A DNA stretch of 64,000 nt from UBA7672 sp963738625 (GTDB lineage: Bacteria; Pseudomonadota; Alphaproteobacteria; Caulobacterales; Hyphomonadaceae). The notes under the pieces are model-generated. The model did no database searches, was not told the DNA's origin, and saw nothing but the letters and a program-made list of their open reading frames with translations. Both the position numbers and the translations under genes were made by a program. The stretch is taken from positions 372,001-436,000 of the forward strand of contig CAVTXH010000002.1 in the NCBI GenBank assembly GCA_963738625.1, written 5' to 3'. This document shows positions 17,456 through 25,557 of this stretch, one piece after another (position 1 is the stretch's first letter; every line of letters begins with the position of its first letter).

Positions 17456-18262
17456 ATGAACGCCTACCCTCTCGAAAGCTCGGATCGCGAGCGCGCCAGA
17501 CTTTCAAGTCAGGCGCAGGTTCTTCGGCCCTACACGGAACGCCTGCTGCGCAATGCCGGCGCGCGTGCGGGATCGGCGGTCCTCGATCTGGGAACAGGCG
17601 CGGGCGATGTGGCGCTGCTGGCCGCGGAAGTCGTGGGACCAAAGGGGCGCGTCGTCAGCATGGATCGCGACGCCAGCCACCTTGCCCATGCGCGCAAGCG
17701 CGCAACTGATGCCGGTTTCTCGAATGTTACTTTTCTCGAGAGCGACATCACGACGCCGCCCATCGATCCGCCGTTCGACGTCGCTATTGGCCGTTATGTG
17801 CTGATGTATCAGTCTGATCCCGTTGCGACGGTGCGCGGCATCGCCCGCGCGATCCGGCCGGGCGGCTCGATCGCATTCCATGAACTTAACATGCATGATG
17901 GCGCGAAGGGCGATATTTGGCCGAAACCTCCTGGCGGCGGCGGGGATGCGGCGCAGACGATTGGCGGCGAGCTACTGAAAAACGTACAGAACCACATGGG
18001 CGTGCGCCTGCCGGAGGTATTTGCGCTCGCCGGGCTCGATATCTCAGACTGGGGGTTCGAAGGCGCGGCGCCCATCGCGCCGATGACGGCGCGCAAGGAA
18101 GGCATGCAGCGCGTATTGGAGGTCGCGCGCAATCACAGACGCGTCGCCGGCCAGGGCGACGCGGACCTTGCGGCATTCGAGCAGTGGTGGCGGAATGCGC
18201 CCGCGCACGGAGCGATCTTGCAGCCGCCCGGTGTGCTGGGCTGGGCCCGCAAGCCGCTCTAG
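17456..18262 (+). CDS. Class I SAM-dependent methyltransferase
   Basis: 268 residues. The SAM-binding motif VLDLGTGAGDVALLAAE is at about residues 42-58, the acidic residue after it is in VVSMDRD, and the post-motif region is SDITTPPIDPPFDVAIGRYVLMYQ. It resembles UbiE/arsenite-type small-molecule methyltransferases, but the substrate cannot be told. It converges with dinB and shares the CTAG tetranucleotide at 18259-18262 as the stop for both genes. Confidence 0.88.
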   Translation: MNAYPLESSDRERARLSSQAQVLRPYTERLLRNAGARAGSAVLDLGTGAGDVALLAAEVVGPKGRVVSMDRDASHLAHARKRATDAGFSNVTFLESDITTPPIDPPFDVAIGRYVLMYQSDPVATVRGIARAIRPGGSIAFHELNMHDGAKGDIWPKPPGGGGDAAQTIGGELLKNVQNHMGVRLPEVFALAGLDISDWGFEGAAPIAPMTARKEGMQRVLEVARNHRRVAGQGDADLAAFEQWWRNAPAHGAILQPPGVLGWARKPL

Positions 18263-19566
18263 TCCCCCTCTCGCTCTTTGCGGATGCGCGCGCTTCGCCC
18301 TGTCATCACGGCGTCGTCGCCGAAGCGGTCGCGGGCCTTGTCGGAGGCGCGTTCGGCCTTGGCGCGCTTGAGCGCCGTGGGATCGGCGAGGTCGGCTGCG
18401 TCGGCGCGGGCGTCGACCAGTTCGGAAATGCCAATGCCCAGCAGGCGATAGCGGCCGCCATTGGTTTCGCGGGCCAACATCGCCTTGCCGGTCCGGAAGA
18501 TGACCTGCGCCAGTTGCGTCGCCTCGCCCAGCGAGGCGCGGCGGGTGATCGTGCGGAAGTCGGCGGTCTTGAGCTTCAGGGTGACGACGCGGCCCTCAAC
18601 GCCGGACCCTTTGGCTCGGTCCGCCACGCGCTGGCATTGGCGCCAGAGAATGTCTTCCAGCACACGCGGGTCGGACAGGTCCTGATGAAAGGTAGTCTCA
18701 GCTGAAACGCTCTTGCGTTCGCCGTCGGGGTCCACTTTCCGCTCATGGCGCCCGAAGGCGCAGTTGTGCAGCCAAAGTCCTGTCTCGCCGTAACCCCGCA
18801 CCAGCGTCTTTACGTCTATCTTCTGGATGTCGCCGACCGTCTGGATGCCATCCAGCGCCAACTTCTTCTCGAACTGCGCGCCGACGCCGCCAATGACACG
18901 CACCGAGCGCGGGGCGAGATAGGCTGGCGCCTCGTCGATCGACAGGGCGAAGAAGCCGCGCGGCTTGTCCGCTTCCGACGCGGTCTTGGCGAGGAACTTG
19001 TTGCTGGCGAGTCCGACGGACACGGTGAGCAGGAGTTCGTCTTCCACCCGCTTCTGCAGCTTCATCATGCTGATCGCGGGCGGTGCTCCATGCAAGGCAT
19101 CTGTGCCCGAAAGGTCCAGATAGGCCTCATCGATCGAGACGGGCTCCACCTGGGGCGTCAGGTCTCGCATCATGTCGCGGATCCGATGGCCTTCGGCGAC
19201 ATAGACGTCCATACGCGGCTTGATCACCACGGCGTCTGGGCAAGCTTTCAGCGCCTTGAACATCGGCATGGCCGACCGCACGCCGAAAGTGCGGGCGATA
19301 TAGCAGCAGGTAGAGACGACACCCCGCTTTCCGCCGCCAACGATGACGGGAAGACCGGCCAGTTCCGGCCGGTCCCGCTTCTCGATGGCGGCGTAGAAAG
19401 CGTCACAATCGACATGCGCTACGGACAACTCAAAAAGCCGCGGGTGCGACACCAGCCGGACCGATCCGCACTTCGAACACTTCGCCGTTCGGGCGGGGTA
19501 ACGGCTGAAGCAATCCCTGCAAGCGGCCGGTGAAATTACTTTGCTGGAAGCAATCTTTTCGCGCAA
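18259..19566 (-). CDS. dinB: DNA polymerase IV with N-terminal zinc knuckle
   Basis: Y-family translesion polymerase, 435 residues. Residues about 16-35 carry two Cys pairs (CRDC ... CSKC), a likely zinc ribbon found on many alphaproteobacterial Pol IV proteins. The catalytic core starts with AHVDCDAFYAAIEKRD, followed by GVVSTCCYIAR, SIDEAYLDLSG and the little-finger region. All three catalytic acidic residues are present. The C-terminus has a basic extension (RAKAERASDKARDRF). No LexA box was identified. Convergent with the methyltransferase at 17456. Confidence 0.95.
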   Translation of the reverse strand: MREKIASSKVISPAACRDCFSRYPARTAKCSKCGSVRLVSHPRLFELSVAHVDCDAFYAAIEKRDRPELAGLPVIVGGGKRGVVSTCCYIARTFGVRSAMPMFKALKACPDAVVIKPRMDVYVAEGHRIRDMMRDLTPQVEPVSIDEAYLDLSGTDALHGAPPAISMMKLQKRVEDELLLTVSVGLASNKFLAKTASEADKPRGFFALSIDEAPAYLAPRSVRVIGGVGAQFEKKLALDGIQTVGDIQKIDVKTLVRGYGETGLWLHNCAFGRHERKVDPDGERKSVSAETTFHQDLSDPRVLEDILWRQCQRVADRAKGSGVEGRVVTLKLKTADFRTITRRASLGEATQLAQVIFRTGKAMLARETNGGRYRLLGIGISELVDARADAADLADPTALKRAKAERASDKARDRFGDDAVMTGRSARIRKEREGD

Positions 19567-19733
19567 GGTTCAATTCCGACCCGAAGCGACTGTAAAGCCC
19601 GGAGTTTTGCTCTAGCCTCAAACTGTATTTGGCGGTGTGCTTCCGCGTGTTGTCAAAACGCAATTAACACTATCAGGTCTAACAAGAACGCCGAGGCGGG
19701 AATCAACCCGCGCCGTTTGAGCGTGATGTGCTG

Positions 19734-20168
19734 ATGGCGACGTCGCCAGCAAAGAAAGTTCTCGTAGTCGAGGACAACGAGCTCAACATGAAGCTCTTCT
19801 GCGACTTGCTGGACGCTTTCGGCTTCCAGACGGTCGAGAGCCGCGATGGGCTGAAGGCCGTAGATCTGGCGCGCGAGCACAAGCCCGATCTCATCATCAT
19901 GGACATCCAGCTTCCGGAAGTGTCCGGCCTGGATCTCACGCGCTGGATCAAGGACGACACCTCGATCAACGCCATCCCGATCATGGCCGTCACCGCCTTC
20001 GCCATGCGCCAGGACGAGCGTCTGGTGCGCGAGGCCGGCTGCGAAGCCTACATGTCCAAGCCGATCCAAATGATGCCCTTCATCGACACGGTGAAGAAGC
20101 TGACGTCGCCGCGCTCGGCCCCGCCGCCGCGCAATGCGCCGCCCGCCCCGCGGAGGGCGATGCGATGA
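19734..20168 (+). CDS. divK: Single-domain response regulator DivK
   Basis: 144-residue stand-alone receiver. The acid pocket VVEDNELN is near the N-terminus, the phosphoacceptor is Asp57 in IIMDIQLP and the conserved Lys is in YMSKPI. In Caulobacter, DivK takes phosphate from the DivJ/PleC kinases and controls the CckA-CtrA cell-cycle pathway. It carries a proline-rich tail of about 20 residues (PPPRNAPPAPRR). A GTG at 19728 is an alternative start. Its ATGA overlap with pleD, the Caulobacter order, makes the assignment strong. Confidence 0.94.
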   Translation: MATSPAKKVLVVEDNELNMKLFCDLLDAFGFQTVESRDGLKAVDLAREHKPDLIIMDIQLPEVSGLDLTRWIKDDTSINAIPIMAVTAFAMRQDERLVREAGCEAYMSKPIQMMPFIDTVKKLTSPRSAPPPRNAPPAPRRAMR

Positions 20169-21532
20169 GCGCACGCGTCCTCGTCGTCGATGACAATGAA
20201 GCCAACCGAAAGCTTCTTCAGGACAAGCTGAAGAACGAATACTTCCACGTCATCACGGCGGTGGACGGCGAAGACGCGATCGAGAAGGCGCGGGCGGAAG
20301 AGCCGGACGTTATTCTGATGGACGTGATGATGCCGAAGCTGAACGGCGTCGAGGCGTGCCGCCAGCTGAAGATGGATCCGCGCACTGAGCATATTCCGAT
20401 CGTTCTGGTCACGGCGCTGAACGAGCGCGAGGATCGCCTGCGCGGCCTCGGCGCGGGCGCGGACGACTTCCTCAACAAGCCGGTGAACGACCTGCACCTT
20501 CTGTCGCGCGTGCGGGCGCTGACCAAGTACAAGATGGTCGCCGACGAGCTGCGCAAACGCGAAGCTAGCGGCAAGCGCATCGGCGTGATCGACTCCGTGA
20601 CGGCCGGGCGCGCATCAGAGCCTGCGCGCATCCTCGTGGTCGACGAGAACGAACGCCAGGCGCGGCGTATCTGTCGTTATCTCGAAGGCCTGCACCGCCC
20701 GATCTCGCATTCGGAAGCGACCCAGCTGGGAATTTCCGGCTCGATGGTCGACCTGATGATCATTTCTCTTTCAAACGAGAAGCTGGATGGCCTGAGACTC
20801 TGCGCCTATTTGCGATCGCTGGAATCCACGCGCGACCTGCCGATCTTGGTGATCGCCGAGCCGGACGATGAGAAGAAAGCCGTTCGCGCGCTCGACCTCG
20901 GTGCGTCGGACATCGTCATCAAGCCGATCGACAGCGAGGAATTGAGCGCGCGGGTGAAAACCCAGGTGCGCAAGAAGCGCTATCTCGATGCGCTGCGGGC
21001 GCGGCTCGACCAGTCGATGGAGCTGGCCGTCACCGACCAGCTCACTGGCCTGCACAACCGCCGCTACATGCGGGTGCAGCTGGAGCAATTCGTGAAGCGC
21101 GCCAACATGGGCGGTTCGGCCGTGTCGATCCTTCTGTGTGATATCGACCACTTCAAGAAGATCAACGACATCCACGGCCACAGCGCCGGCGACGACGTCC
21201 TGCGCGAGTTCGGCCGCCGTCTACGCGACAACATCCGCCCGATCGACCTTGCCTGCCGCTATGGCGGGGAAGAGTTCGTGATCATCATGCCGGAAACGTC
21301 GCAGCAACTCGCTCATTCCGCATCCGAACGGATCCGCCACATTATCGCGGATGATCCCTTCATGATCGGGCGGGGCGACGCGCTGAACGTCACGATGAGC
21401 GGCGGGGTCGCCACCGTGATCGCCCCTGACGACATGCTGGACACACTGCTCAGGCGGGCCGACGAGGCGCTTTACCGGGCCAAATCGGCCGGCCGGAACG
21501 TCATCGAAGTCGAGCATATGGGCGCGGGCTGA
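20165..21532 (+). CDS. pleD: Diguanylate cyclase response regulator PleD
   Basis: 455 residues in the order REC-REC-GGEEF. The first receiver has phosphoacceptor Asp53. The second receiver (about 155-270) lacks a clear phosphorylation site, as expected for the dimerisation adaptor. The cyclase motif GGEEF is at 367-371, with the inhibitory site RPID at 358-361, so it should be active and product-inhibited. Phosphorylated PleD makes c-di-GMP, driving stalk formation and loss of motility in Caulobacter. Co-translated with divK. Confidence 0.96.
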   Translation: MSARVLVVDDNEANRKLLQDKLKNEYFHVITAVDGEDAIEKARAEEPDVILMDVMMPKLNGVEACRQLKMDPRTEHIPIVLVTALNEREDRLRGLGAGADDFLNKPVNDLHLLSRVRALTKYKMVADELRKREASGKRIGVIDSVTAGRASEPARILVVDENERQARRICRYLEGLHRPISHSEATQLGISGSMVDLMIISLSNEKLDGLRLCAYLRSLESTRDLPILVIAEPDDEKKAVRALDLGASDIVIKPIDSEELSARVKTQVRKKRYLDALRARLDQSMELAVTDQLTGLHNRRYMRVQLEQFVKRANMGGSAVSILLCDIDHFKKINDIHGHSAGDDVLREFGRRLRDNIRPIDLACRYGGEEFVIIMPETSQQLAHSASERIRHIIADDPFMIGRGDALNVTMSGGVATVIAPDDMLDTLLRRADEALYRAKSAGRNVIEVEHMGAG

Positions 21533-21585
21533 TTCACCATGGCGGGCGCCTTAACTTCGCCCCTTCCGCGGTGCATATATGCGGC

Positions 21586-21807
21586 ATGGATGCCCTTACC
21601 CCCGGCGCCTCGCCCGGCGAGGCCAAGCTCAGATATCTCGATGCGGATTTCGAGGTCATCCGCCCTGGACGCTTTGTCGCGTGCGCCATCACGCGCCGCA
21701 AGATCGCGCTCGAGGACCTGCGCTACTGGAATGTGGAAACGCAGGAAGCCTATTTCGACGCCGAGACGGCGCTGAAAAGATGGAAAGAGCTCAACGGGAG
21801 GCGGTGA
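21586..21807 (+). CDS. DUF2093 family protein
   Basis: 73-residue protein of a small alphaproteobacterial family of unknown function. The typical blocks are LRYLDADFEVIRPGRFVACAIT and IALEDLRYWNVETQEAYFDAETALKR. ATG 21586 is preferred; a GTG at 21571 is possible. Its stop overlaps the start of the M23 lipoprotein by one base (TGATG), so the two are coupled. Confidence 0.9.
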   Translation: MDALTPGASPGEAKLRYLDADFEVIRPGRFVACAITRRKIALEDLRYWNVETQEAYFDAETALKRWKELNGRR

Positions 21808-22844
21808 TGCGTCTGGGGATAGCGGGTATCCTGCTGATTCTTGCCGCTTGCGCTGTGCCCGCCGTTGCCGATCCTGAAGCTCCTGTTCCCCAAGTTGGCC
21901 AGGCTGCACCGCCGGTCGCTCCTCCTGCGCCGGTTGCAGAGACGCCTGCGCCAGCCCAGCCGGTTCTCACCAATCATCTCGACTGCGCCGGTCCCACCAC
22001 ACAGGGCGGCGCAATCCTGTGCCGCACGGACCCTGGCTCGATCCTGTCGCTCGATGGCAAGCAGATCGCGGTGGCGGACAAGGATGGCCTCGCCGTCATC
22101 GGCCTGACGCGCTCGCAAACATCTCCCGCGCGCATTTCGTTCGGCGACGTTTCAGCCGCTGCGCCTTCGGCGGACGGCCGCGACAAGGCGGCGGTCTCGG
22201 TCGAAGTCCTCGCCCGCAAGGACACGGTCGCCAGGTTCGAGATGGAATGCACAAAGATCGCGCCGCAGTCGCCCGAGGACAAGCGCAAGGCCGAAGTTTC
22301 GTGGGTGAAGAAGGACAAAGCTCTCAAGATCTTCTCGGAACCGCTGGGGCCCGTTGCGCTGGTGAAGCCGGCGAGCGGCGCTTATTCCAGCCCATTCGGC
22401 GCAACGCGCACCTATGTGCCGAAGACGAAAGATTGCGAGGGCTCAACCAGCGTCCACAACGGCCAAGACATCGCCATCGGCACGGGAACCGAAGTGCGCG
22501 CCCCCATGGCGGGCACCGTGATCCTCGCCGATCCTGACCTCTTCTACGAAGGCGGTTGCGTGTTCCTCGACATGGGCCGCGGTCTTGTCTCTGTGACGAT
22601 GCATCTTAGCCGCGTCGACGTGAAAGCCGGCGACAAGGTGGAGCAGGGGCAACTGCTCGGCCTTTCGGGCTCGACTGGCCGCGTCACCGGCCCGCACCTG
22701 CACTGGGCGATCAAATACCGCAACGTCCTCTCCGCCGATCGCGGCACGGACACTTGGCTTGATCCCGTGCTGCTGCTGGGACTTAACAGCCAGCCGCCTG
22801 CACCTGCTGTGGCAGAGCCGGCTGCCGCGCCCGCAGGTCAGTAG
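21807..22844 (+). CDS. M23 family metallopeptidase, predicted lipoprotein
   Basis: 345 residues. The signal peptide ends in an LAAC lipobox at about residues 12-15, so a lipid-anchored cell-wall protein is predicted. The C-terminal half holds the LytM zinc site HNGQD near 213 and the HLH motif in TGPHLHW near 293, both intact, so it is probably an active peptidoglycan endopeptidase. The preceding 100 residues form a beta domain. ATG 21807 overlaps the DUF2093 stop. The longer frame from 21579 is a shadow. Confidence 0.92.
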   Translation: MRLGIAGILLILAACAVPAVADPEAPVPQVGQAAPPVAPPAPVAETPAPAQPVLTNHLDCAGPTTQGGAILCRTDPGSILSLDGKQIAVADKDGLAVIGLTRSQTSPARISFGDVSAAAPSADGRDKAAVSVEVLARKDTVARFEMECTKIAPQSPEDKRKAEVSWVKKDKALKIFSEPLGPVALVKPASGAYSSPFGATRTYVPKTKDCEGSTSVHNGQDIAIGTGTEVRAPMAGTVILADPDLFYEGGCVFLDMGRGLVSVTMHLSRVDVKAGDKVEQGQLLGLSGSTGRVTGPHLHWAIKYRNVLSADRGTDTWLDPVLLLGLNSQPPAPAVAEPAAAPAGQ

Positions 22845-22911
22845 ACGGCGCCCCCGATGACAACTGCGCGCCGCACGGGCATTCTTGCCTGAACAGCGAG
22901 GGGCAGCGTTC

Positions 22912-23361
22912 ATGGCGGAAACGAAAACCAAGGCGACGAAAGTCAGCGTCAAGGACTTCATCGCGAAGGTCCCGAACGAGACGCGGCGCAAGGATGCGCT
23001 GGCGTTGCTCGAGCTGTTCGAGAAGGTCACCGGCTGGAAGCCGCAGATGTGGGGACCGACGATCGTTGGCTATGGTAGCTATGCCTACACCTATGACAGC
23101 GGCCACAGCGGCAAGATGTGCGTCGTGGGCTTCAGCCCGCGCGCGTCCAGCCTGTCGATCTATGGCGGCATGTACGCCGGCGAGCCGGAGGCAGCGCCCT
23201 ACCTGAAGGCGCTCGGCAAGTACAAGACCGGCAAGGGCTGCCTCTACATCAATGAGCTTGAGGACGCGGACATGGCCGCGCTCGAAAAGCTCATCAAGGC
23301 TGGCGTCGCCAACATGCAGAAGACGGCGAAAGCCAAAGGCTGGCCGATCAGCCCGGTCTGA
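22912..23361 (+). CDS. DUF1801 domain-containing protein
   Basis: 149 residues, soluble. The DUF1801 pattern is present: FIAKVPNETRRKDALALLELFEKVTGWKP (helices), then WGPTIVGYGSYAY, and KGCLYINELEDADMAALEKLI. Start ATG 22912 follows GAGGGG; the in-frame start at 22885 is less likely. Function is unknown; a structure related to YdhG has been described for the family. Confidence 0.88.
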   Translation: MAETKTKATKVSVKDFIAKVPNETRRKDALALLELFEKVTGWKPQMWGPTIVGYGSYAYTYDSGHSGKMCVVGFSPRASSLSIYGGMYAGEPEAAPYLKALGKYKTGKGCLYINELEDADMAALEKLIKAGVANMQKTAKAKGWPISPV

Positions 23362-23471
23362 TCACTGCACCGCCCGGAACAGTTTCATCACGTCTGTCTC
23401 CATGAGTTGGCGGCTTCTGGCGCGGTCTATCGTCGGAGGGAAGCTCTCTCAAACCGGCTGGACGGTCGAGA

Positions 23472-24401
23472 TCAGATCGTCAGGCCGGCCGGCGCCACTT
23501 TTGCAAGCGCGTCCGCCAGCGCCGGCGTCGCCGGCATGATCTTCCGGGTTTCGAGGTTAAGTGCGACGGCGACCGCCTCTGTCGTCGCCCAGGCCTCGCC
23601 GCTTTCGGGATCGATCACCCAGTGGACGAAGGAATGCACCTTCTCCTTCTGGAAGCCGCGACCGGACCGGATCACGAACCTGTCGCCAGGCTTGGGCCAG
23701 CGGCGGTAGGCGAGCCGGTATTCCAACACCGCGCCGCCCATTCGCACGGTCTCGCCGCGCGCCCGCGCCTCGGCGCCGACCTGTTCGCGCCATGGCCGCA
23801 GCAGGTGGCCGACTGAGTCCGACACCCGGCCAAGGAAGTATTCCGGCATCATCCGGCCGGAGAGGTCGCAGTGGGCAGGCAGAACCACGCCGCGCCCTAT
23901 GACCGGCGCGCCGACCTTGTTGGCGTCGGCCATGGTCGCGCTGGCTCTCGGCGGGATGCTCAGATCTAGAGAGCGAGGGGCGGTTTCGGCGGGAGGCTTG
24001 CCCCGCAGTTTCTCGAGCTCCGCGCGGGTGTGTTCCGACCACGGAAAGGGCGCACGGCTGTCAATATCGATATGGTCGATCCAGGTTCGATAAGCCGCGC
24101 AAGGTTCTCCGGTGGCGTGGTCGATCTGCTGGAAAAGCAGCAGCGAGTTCTCGGTAACCTCCAGCACGCACGCCTTCATCGTGAAGGGCTTGCCGGCATG
24201 CGCCTCCTTGATGAAGCGGATATGCTGGTCGCGTGGGGCAAGTGTAGACCGGGCGCGGGGACTGAAGGCGTTGGTGAGGCCCGCGACATGCGCGAACTCA
24301 GCCAGCCCCTCCATCATCTTGGCGACGTAGAAGCGCACGTTCATGTGCCCCATCTCGTCGCATTCCCAGGTATTGATGCTGCCGCGATAGACTTCGATCA
24401 T
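23472..24401 (-). CDS. Thioesterase family protein with two hot-dog domains
   Basis: 309 residues. The first hot-dog domain begins with YRGSINTWECDEMGHMNVRFYV (Asp in the usual catalytic position) and the second lies at about 165-300 with MPEYFLGRVSD and EYRLAYRRWPKPGD. Tandem hot-dog folds of this type occur in acyl-CoA/acyl-ACP thioesterases. The substrate is not known. It is ten bases from the next minus-strand gene, zur, which lies upstream. Confidence 0.85.
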   Translation of the reverse strand: MIEVYRGSINTWECDEMGHMNVRFYVAKMMEGLAEFAHVAGLTNAFSPRARSTLAPRDQHIRFIKEAHAGKPFTMKACVLEVTENSLLLFQQIDHATGEPCAAYRTWIDHIDIDSRAPFPWSEHTRAELEKLRGKPPAETAPRSLDLSIPPRASATMADANKVGAPVIGRGVVLPAHCDLSGRMMPEYFLGRVSDSVGHLLRPWREQVGAEARARGETVRMGGAVLEYRLAYRRWPKPGDRFVIRSGRGFQKEKVHSFVHWVIDPESGEAWATTEAVAVALNLETRKIMPATPALADALAKVAPAGLTI

Positions 24402-24411
24402 GGCGGAGGGC

Positions 24412-24870
24412 TCAGCCGCAGTCGGCGCACAGGCCGCGCACCTCGATAACGGCGCTGCGCATCTTGAACTTCACGCCTTCGACCTCCTGGGTCAGTTTCC
24501 TGATGCTGTCGCCGGCGTGGAGTTCGCCCGCCGAGCCGCAGCTGTCGCAGATCAGGAACACGGCCGCGTGGCCATGTTTCCAGTGCCCGCATGCGACAAA
24601 GGCGTTCAGGCTCTCTATGCGGTGCGCGAGCCCCATTTCCAGTAGGAAATCGAGGGAGCGGTAGACGGATGGCGGTTTCGCTGCGCCATCGTCTCCCAAT
24701 TGCCCAAGCAGGTCATAGGCTTTTGCAGGCCCTTCGGACTCAAGCAGCAGCGTCAGGACTTTCTTGCGCAACGGCGTCAGCTTTCCGCCGCGCTGCTCGC
24801 AGAGCGTCTCGGCTTCGCGGAGCGAGTCAGCAACCGCTACGGGCGCACAGGCGAGATGGGCGTGAGACAT
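24412..24870 (-). CDS. zur: Fur-family zinc uptake regulator Zur
   Basis: 152 residues from ATG 24870 (MSHAH...), the usual Zur N-terminus; an upstream ATG at 24903 is possible. The winged helix is LTPLRKKVLTLLLE ... SVYRSLDFLLEMGLAHRIE. The ligands CGHWKHGH, the CDSC pair and the C-terminal CADC pair give the structural and regulatory zinc sites of Zur rather than Fur. It is expected to repress zinc uptake when zinc is plentiful. No Zur box was recognised in the window. Confidence 0.88.
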   Translation of the reverse strand: MSHAHLACAPVAVADSLREAETLCEQRGGKLTPLRKKVLTLLLESEGPAKAYDLLGQLGDDGAAKPPSVYRSLDFLLEMGLAHRIESLNAFVACGHWKHGHAAVFLICDSCGSAGELHAGDSIRKLTQEVEGVKFKMRSAVIEVRGLCADCG

Positions 24871-24955
24871 ATGCGCAATGTCGGCTGCCTGGAGCAGTGG
24901 CACAAGACCACCAAAGCGGCTTGATCCATGAGGCGAAAACGCCCCGACTCACTTT

Positions 24956-24970
24956 GGCGACTGAGTCGCC
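24956..24970. promoter_or_regulatory. 15-base palindrome between zur and the HU gene
   Basis: GGCGACT-G-AGTCGCC is a perfect inverted repeat with a one-base centre, in the divergent region between zur and the HU gene. Its size and place fit an operator, but it does not resemble the AT-rich Zur box. No binding protein can be named. Confidence 0.35.
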
Positions 24971-25011
24971 GAAAACCTTGAAAAACGGGCTCAACCTGAC
25001 GTTCCAAATCT

Positions 25012-25039
25012 GGAAAAGCCCGAAAAATGGGCTTTTTCC
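25012..25039 (+). promoter_or_regulatory. Leader hairpin 1 upstream of the HU gene
   Basis: Arms at 25012-25021 and 25029-25039 pair (GGAAAAGCCC with GGGCTTTTTCC, one bulged base) around a seven-base A-rich loop. The right arm contains a T5 run, so it could act as a weak terminator or attenuator in the HU mRNA leader. No upstream plus-strand gene needs a terminator here. Confidence 0.5.
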
Positions 25040-25041
25040 CT

Positions 25042-25083
25042 GTGAAAAGCACCGGTTTGGCTTTAAAACCGGGTGTTTTTCAC
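25042..25083 (+). promoter_or_regulatory. Leader hairpin 2 upstream of the HU gene
   Basis: Arms at 25042-25058 and 25065-25083 are near-perfect complements (GTGAAAAGCACCGGTTT with AAAACCGGGTGTTTTTCAC). The structure is 60 bases before the HU start codon and immediately follows hairpin 1. The tandem arrangement suggests an mRNA stability or attenuation element. Confidence 0.5.
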
Positions 25084-25142
25084 TTCTGACCCCCCGGATT
25101 CCGTGTATTCAGAGGCGGACTTTTCAAAGGGAGTCTCAACAC

Positions 25143-25445
25143 ATGGCCACCGCTGCTAAAGCTAAACAGAACACAGTCAGCCTGAAGCACCTCGCCGCCG
25201 CTTTGGCCGAAAGCCACGAACTGCCGAAAAAGCAGACCGAGGCCATGCTGAATGATCTCGTGACGATGCTCACCAAGCACCTCAAGAAAGGCGACCGCAT
25301 CCGCCTTGTTGGCCTTGGCGTTCTCGTCGTGCGCAAGCGCGCCGCCCGCATGGGCCGCAACCCGGCGACGGGCGAACCCGTTCAGATCAAGGCCTCGAAG
25401 AAAGTGGCCTTCCGTGCTTCGAAGGAACTCAAGGAAGCGATCTGA
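25143..25445 (+). CDS. HU-family DNA-binding protein
   Basis: 100-residue nucleoid-type protein. N-terminal helices (LKHLAAALAESHELPKKQTE) are followed by the beta saddle with VGLGVLVVRKRAARMGRNP and the DNA-intercalating RNPATGEPVQI arm. ATG 25143 starts at MATAA; the longer frame from 24591 crosses zur and is a shadow. It has an unusually long, structured leader and a strong terminator downstream, so it is probably a single-gene unit. Confidence 0.93.
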   Translation: MATAAKAKQNTVSLKHLAAALAESHELPKKQTEAMLNDLVTMLTKHLKKGDRIRLVGLGVLVVRKRAARMGRNPATGEPVQIKASKKVAFRASKELKEAI

Positions 25446-25480
25446 TCGCCTAACGCGATTGCTTCGCCTGAATACTGCAG

Positions 25481-25508
25481 CGGCCCGCTCCAACGAGCGG
25501 GCCGTTTG
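25481..25508 (+). terminator. Intrinsic terminator of the HU gene
   Basis: Nine-base perfect GC-rich stem, CGGCCCGCT (25481-25489) with AGCGGGCCG (25496-25504), six-base loop, then TTT. It lies 36 bases after the HU stop and before the PepSY gene. Confidence 0.75.
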
Positions 25509-25557
25509 CGTTCGGTCCCTGCTTGCCGGGTCGCCGCCCTGAGCGTAATCGCCTGAC

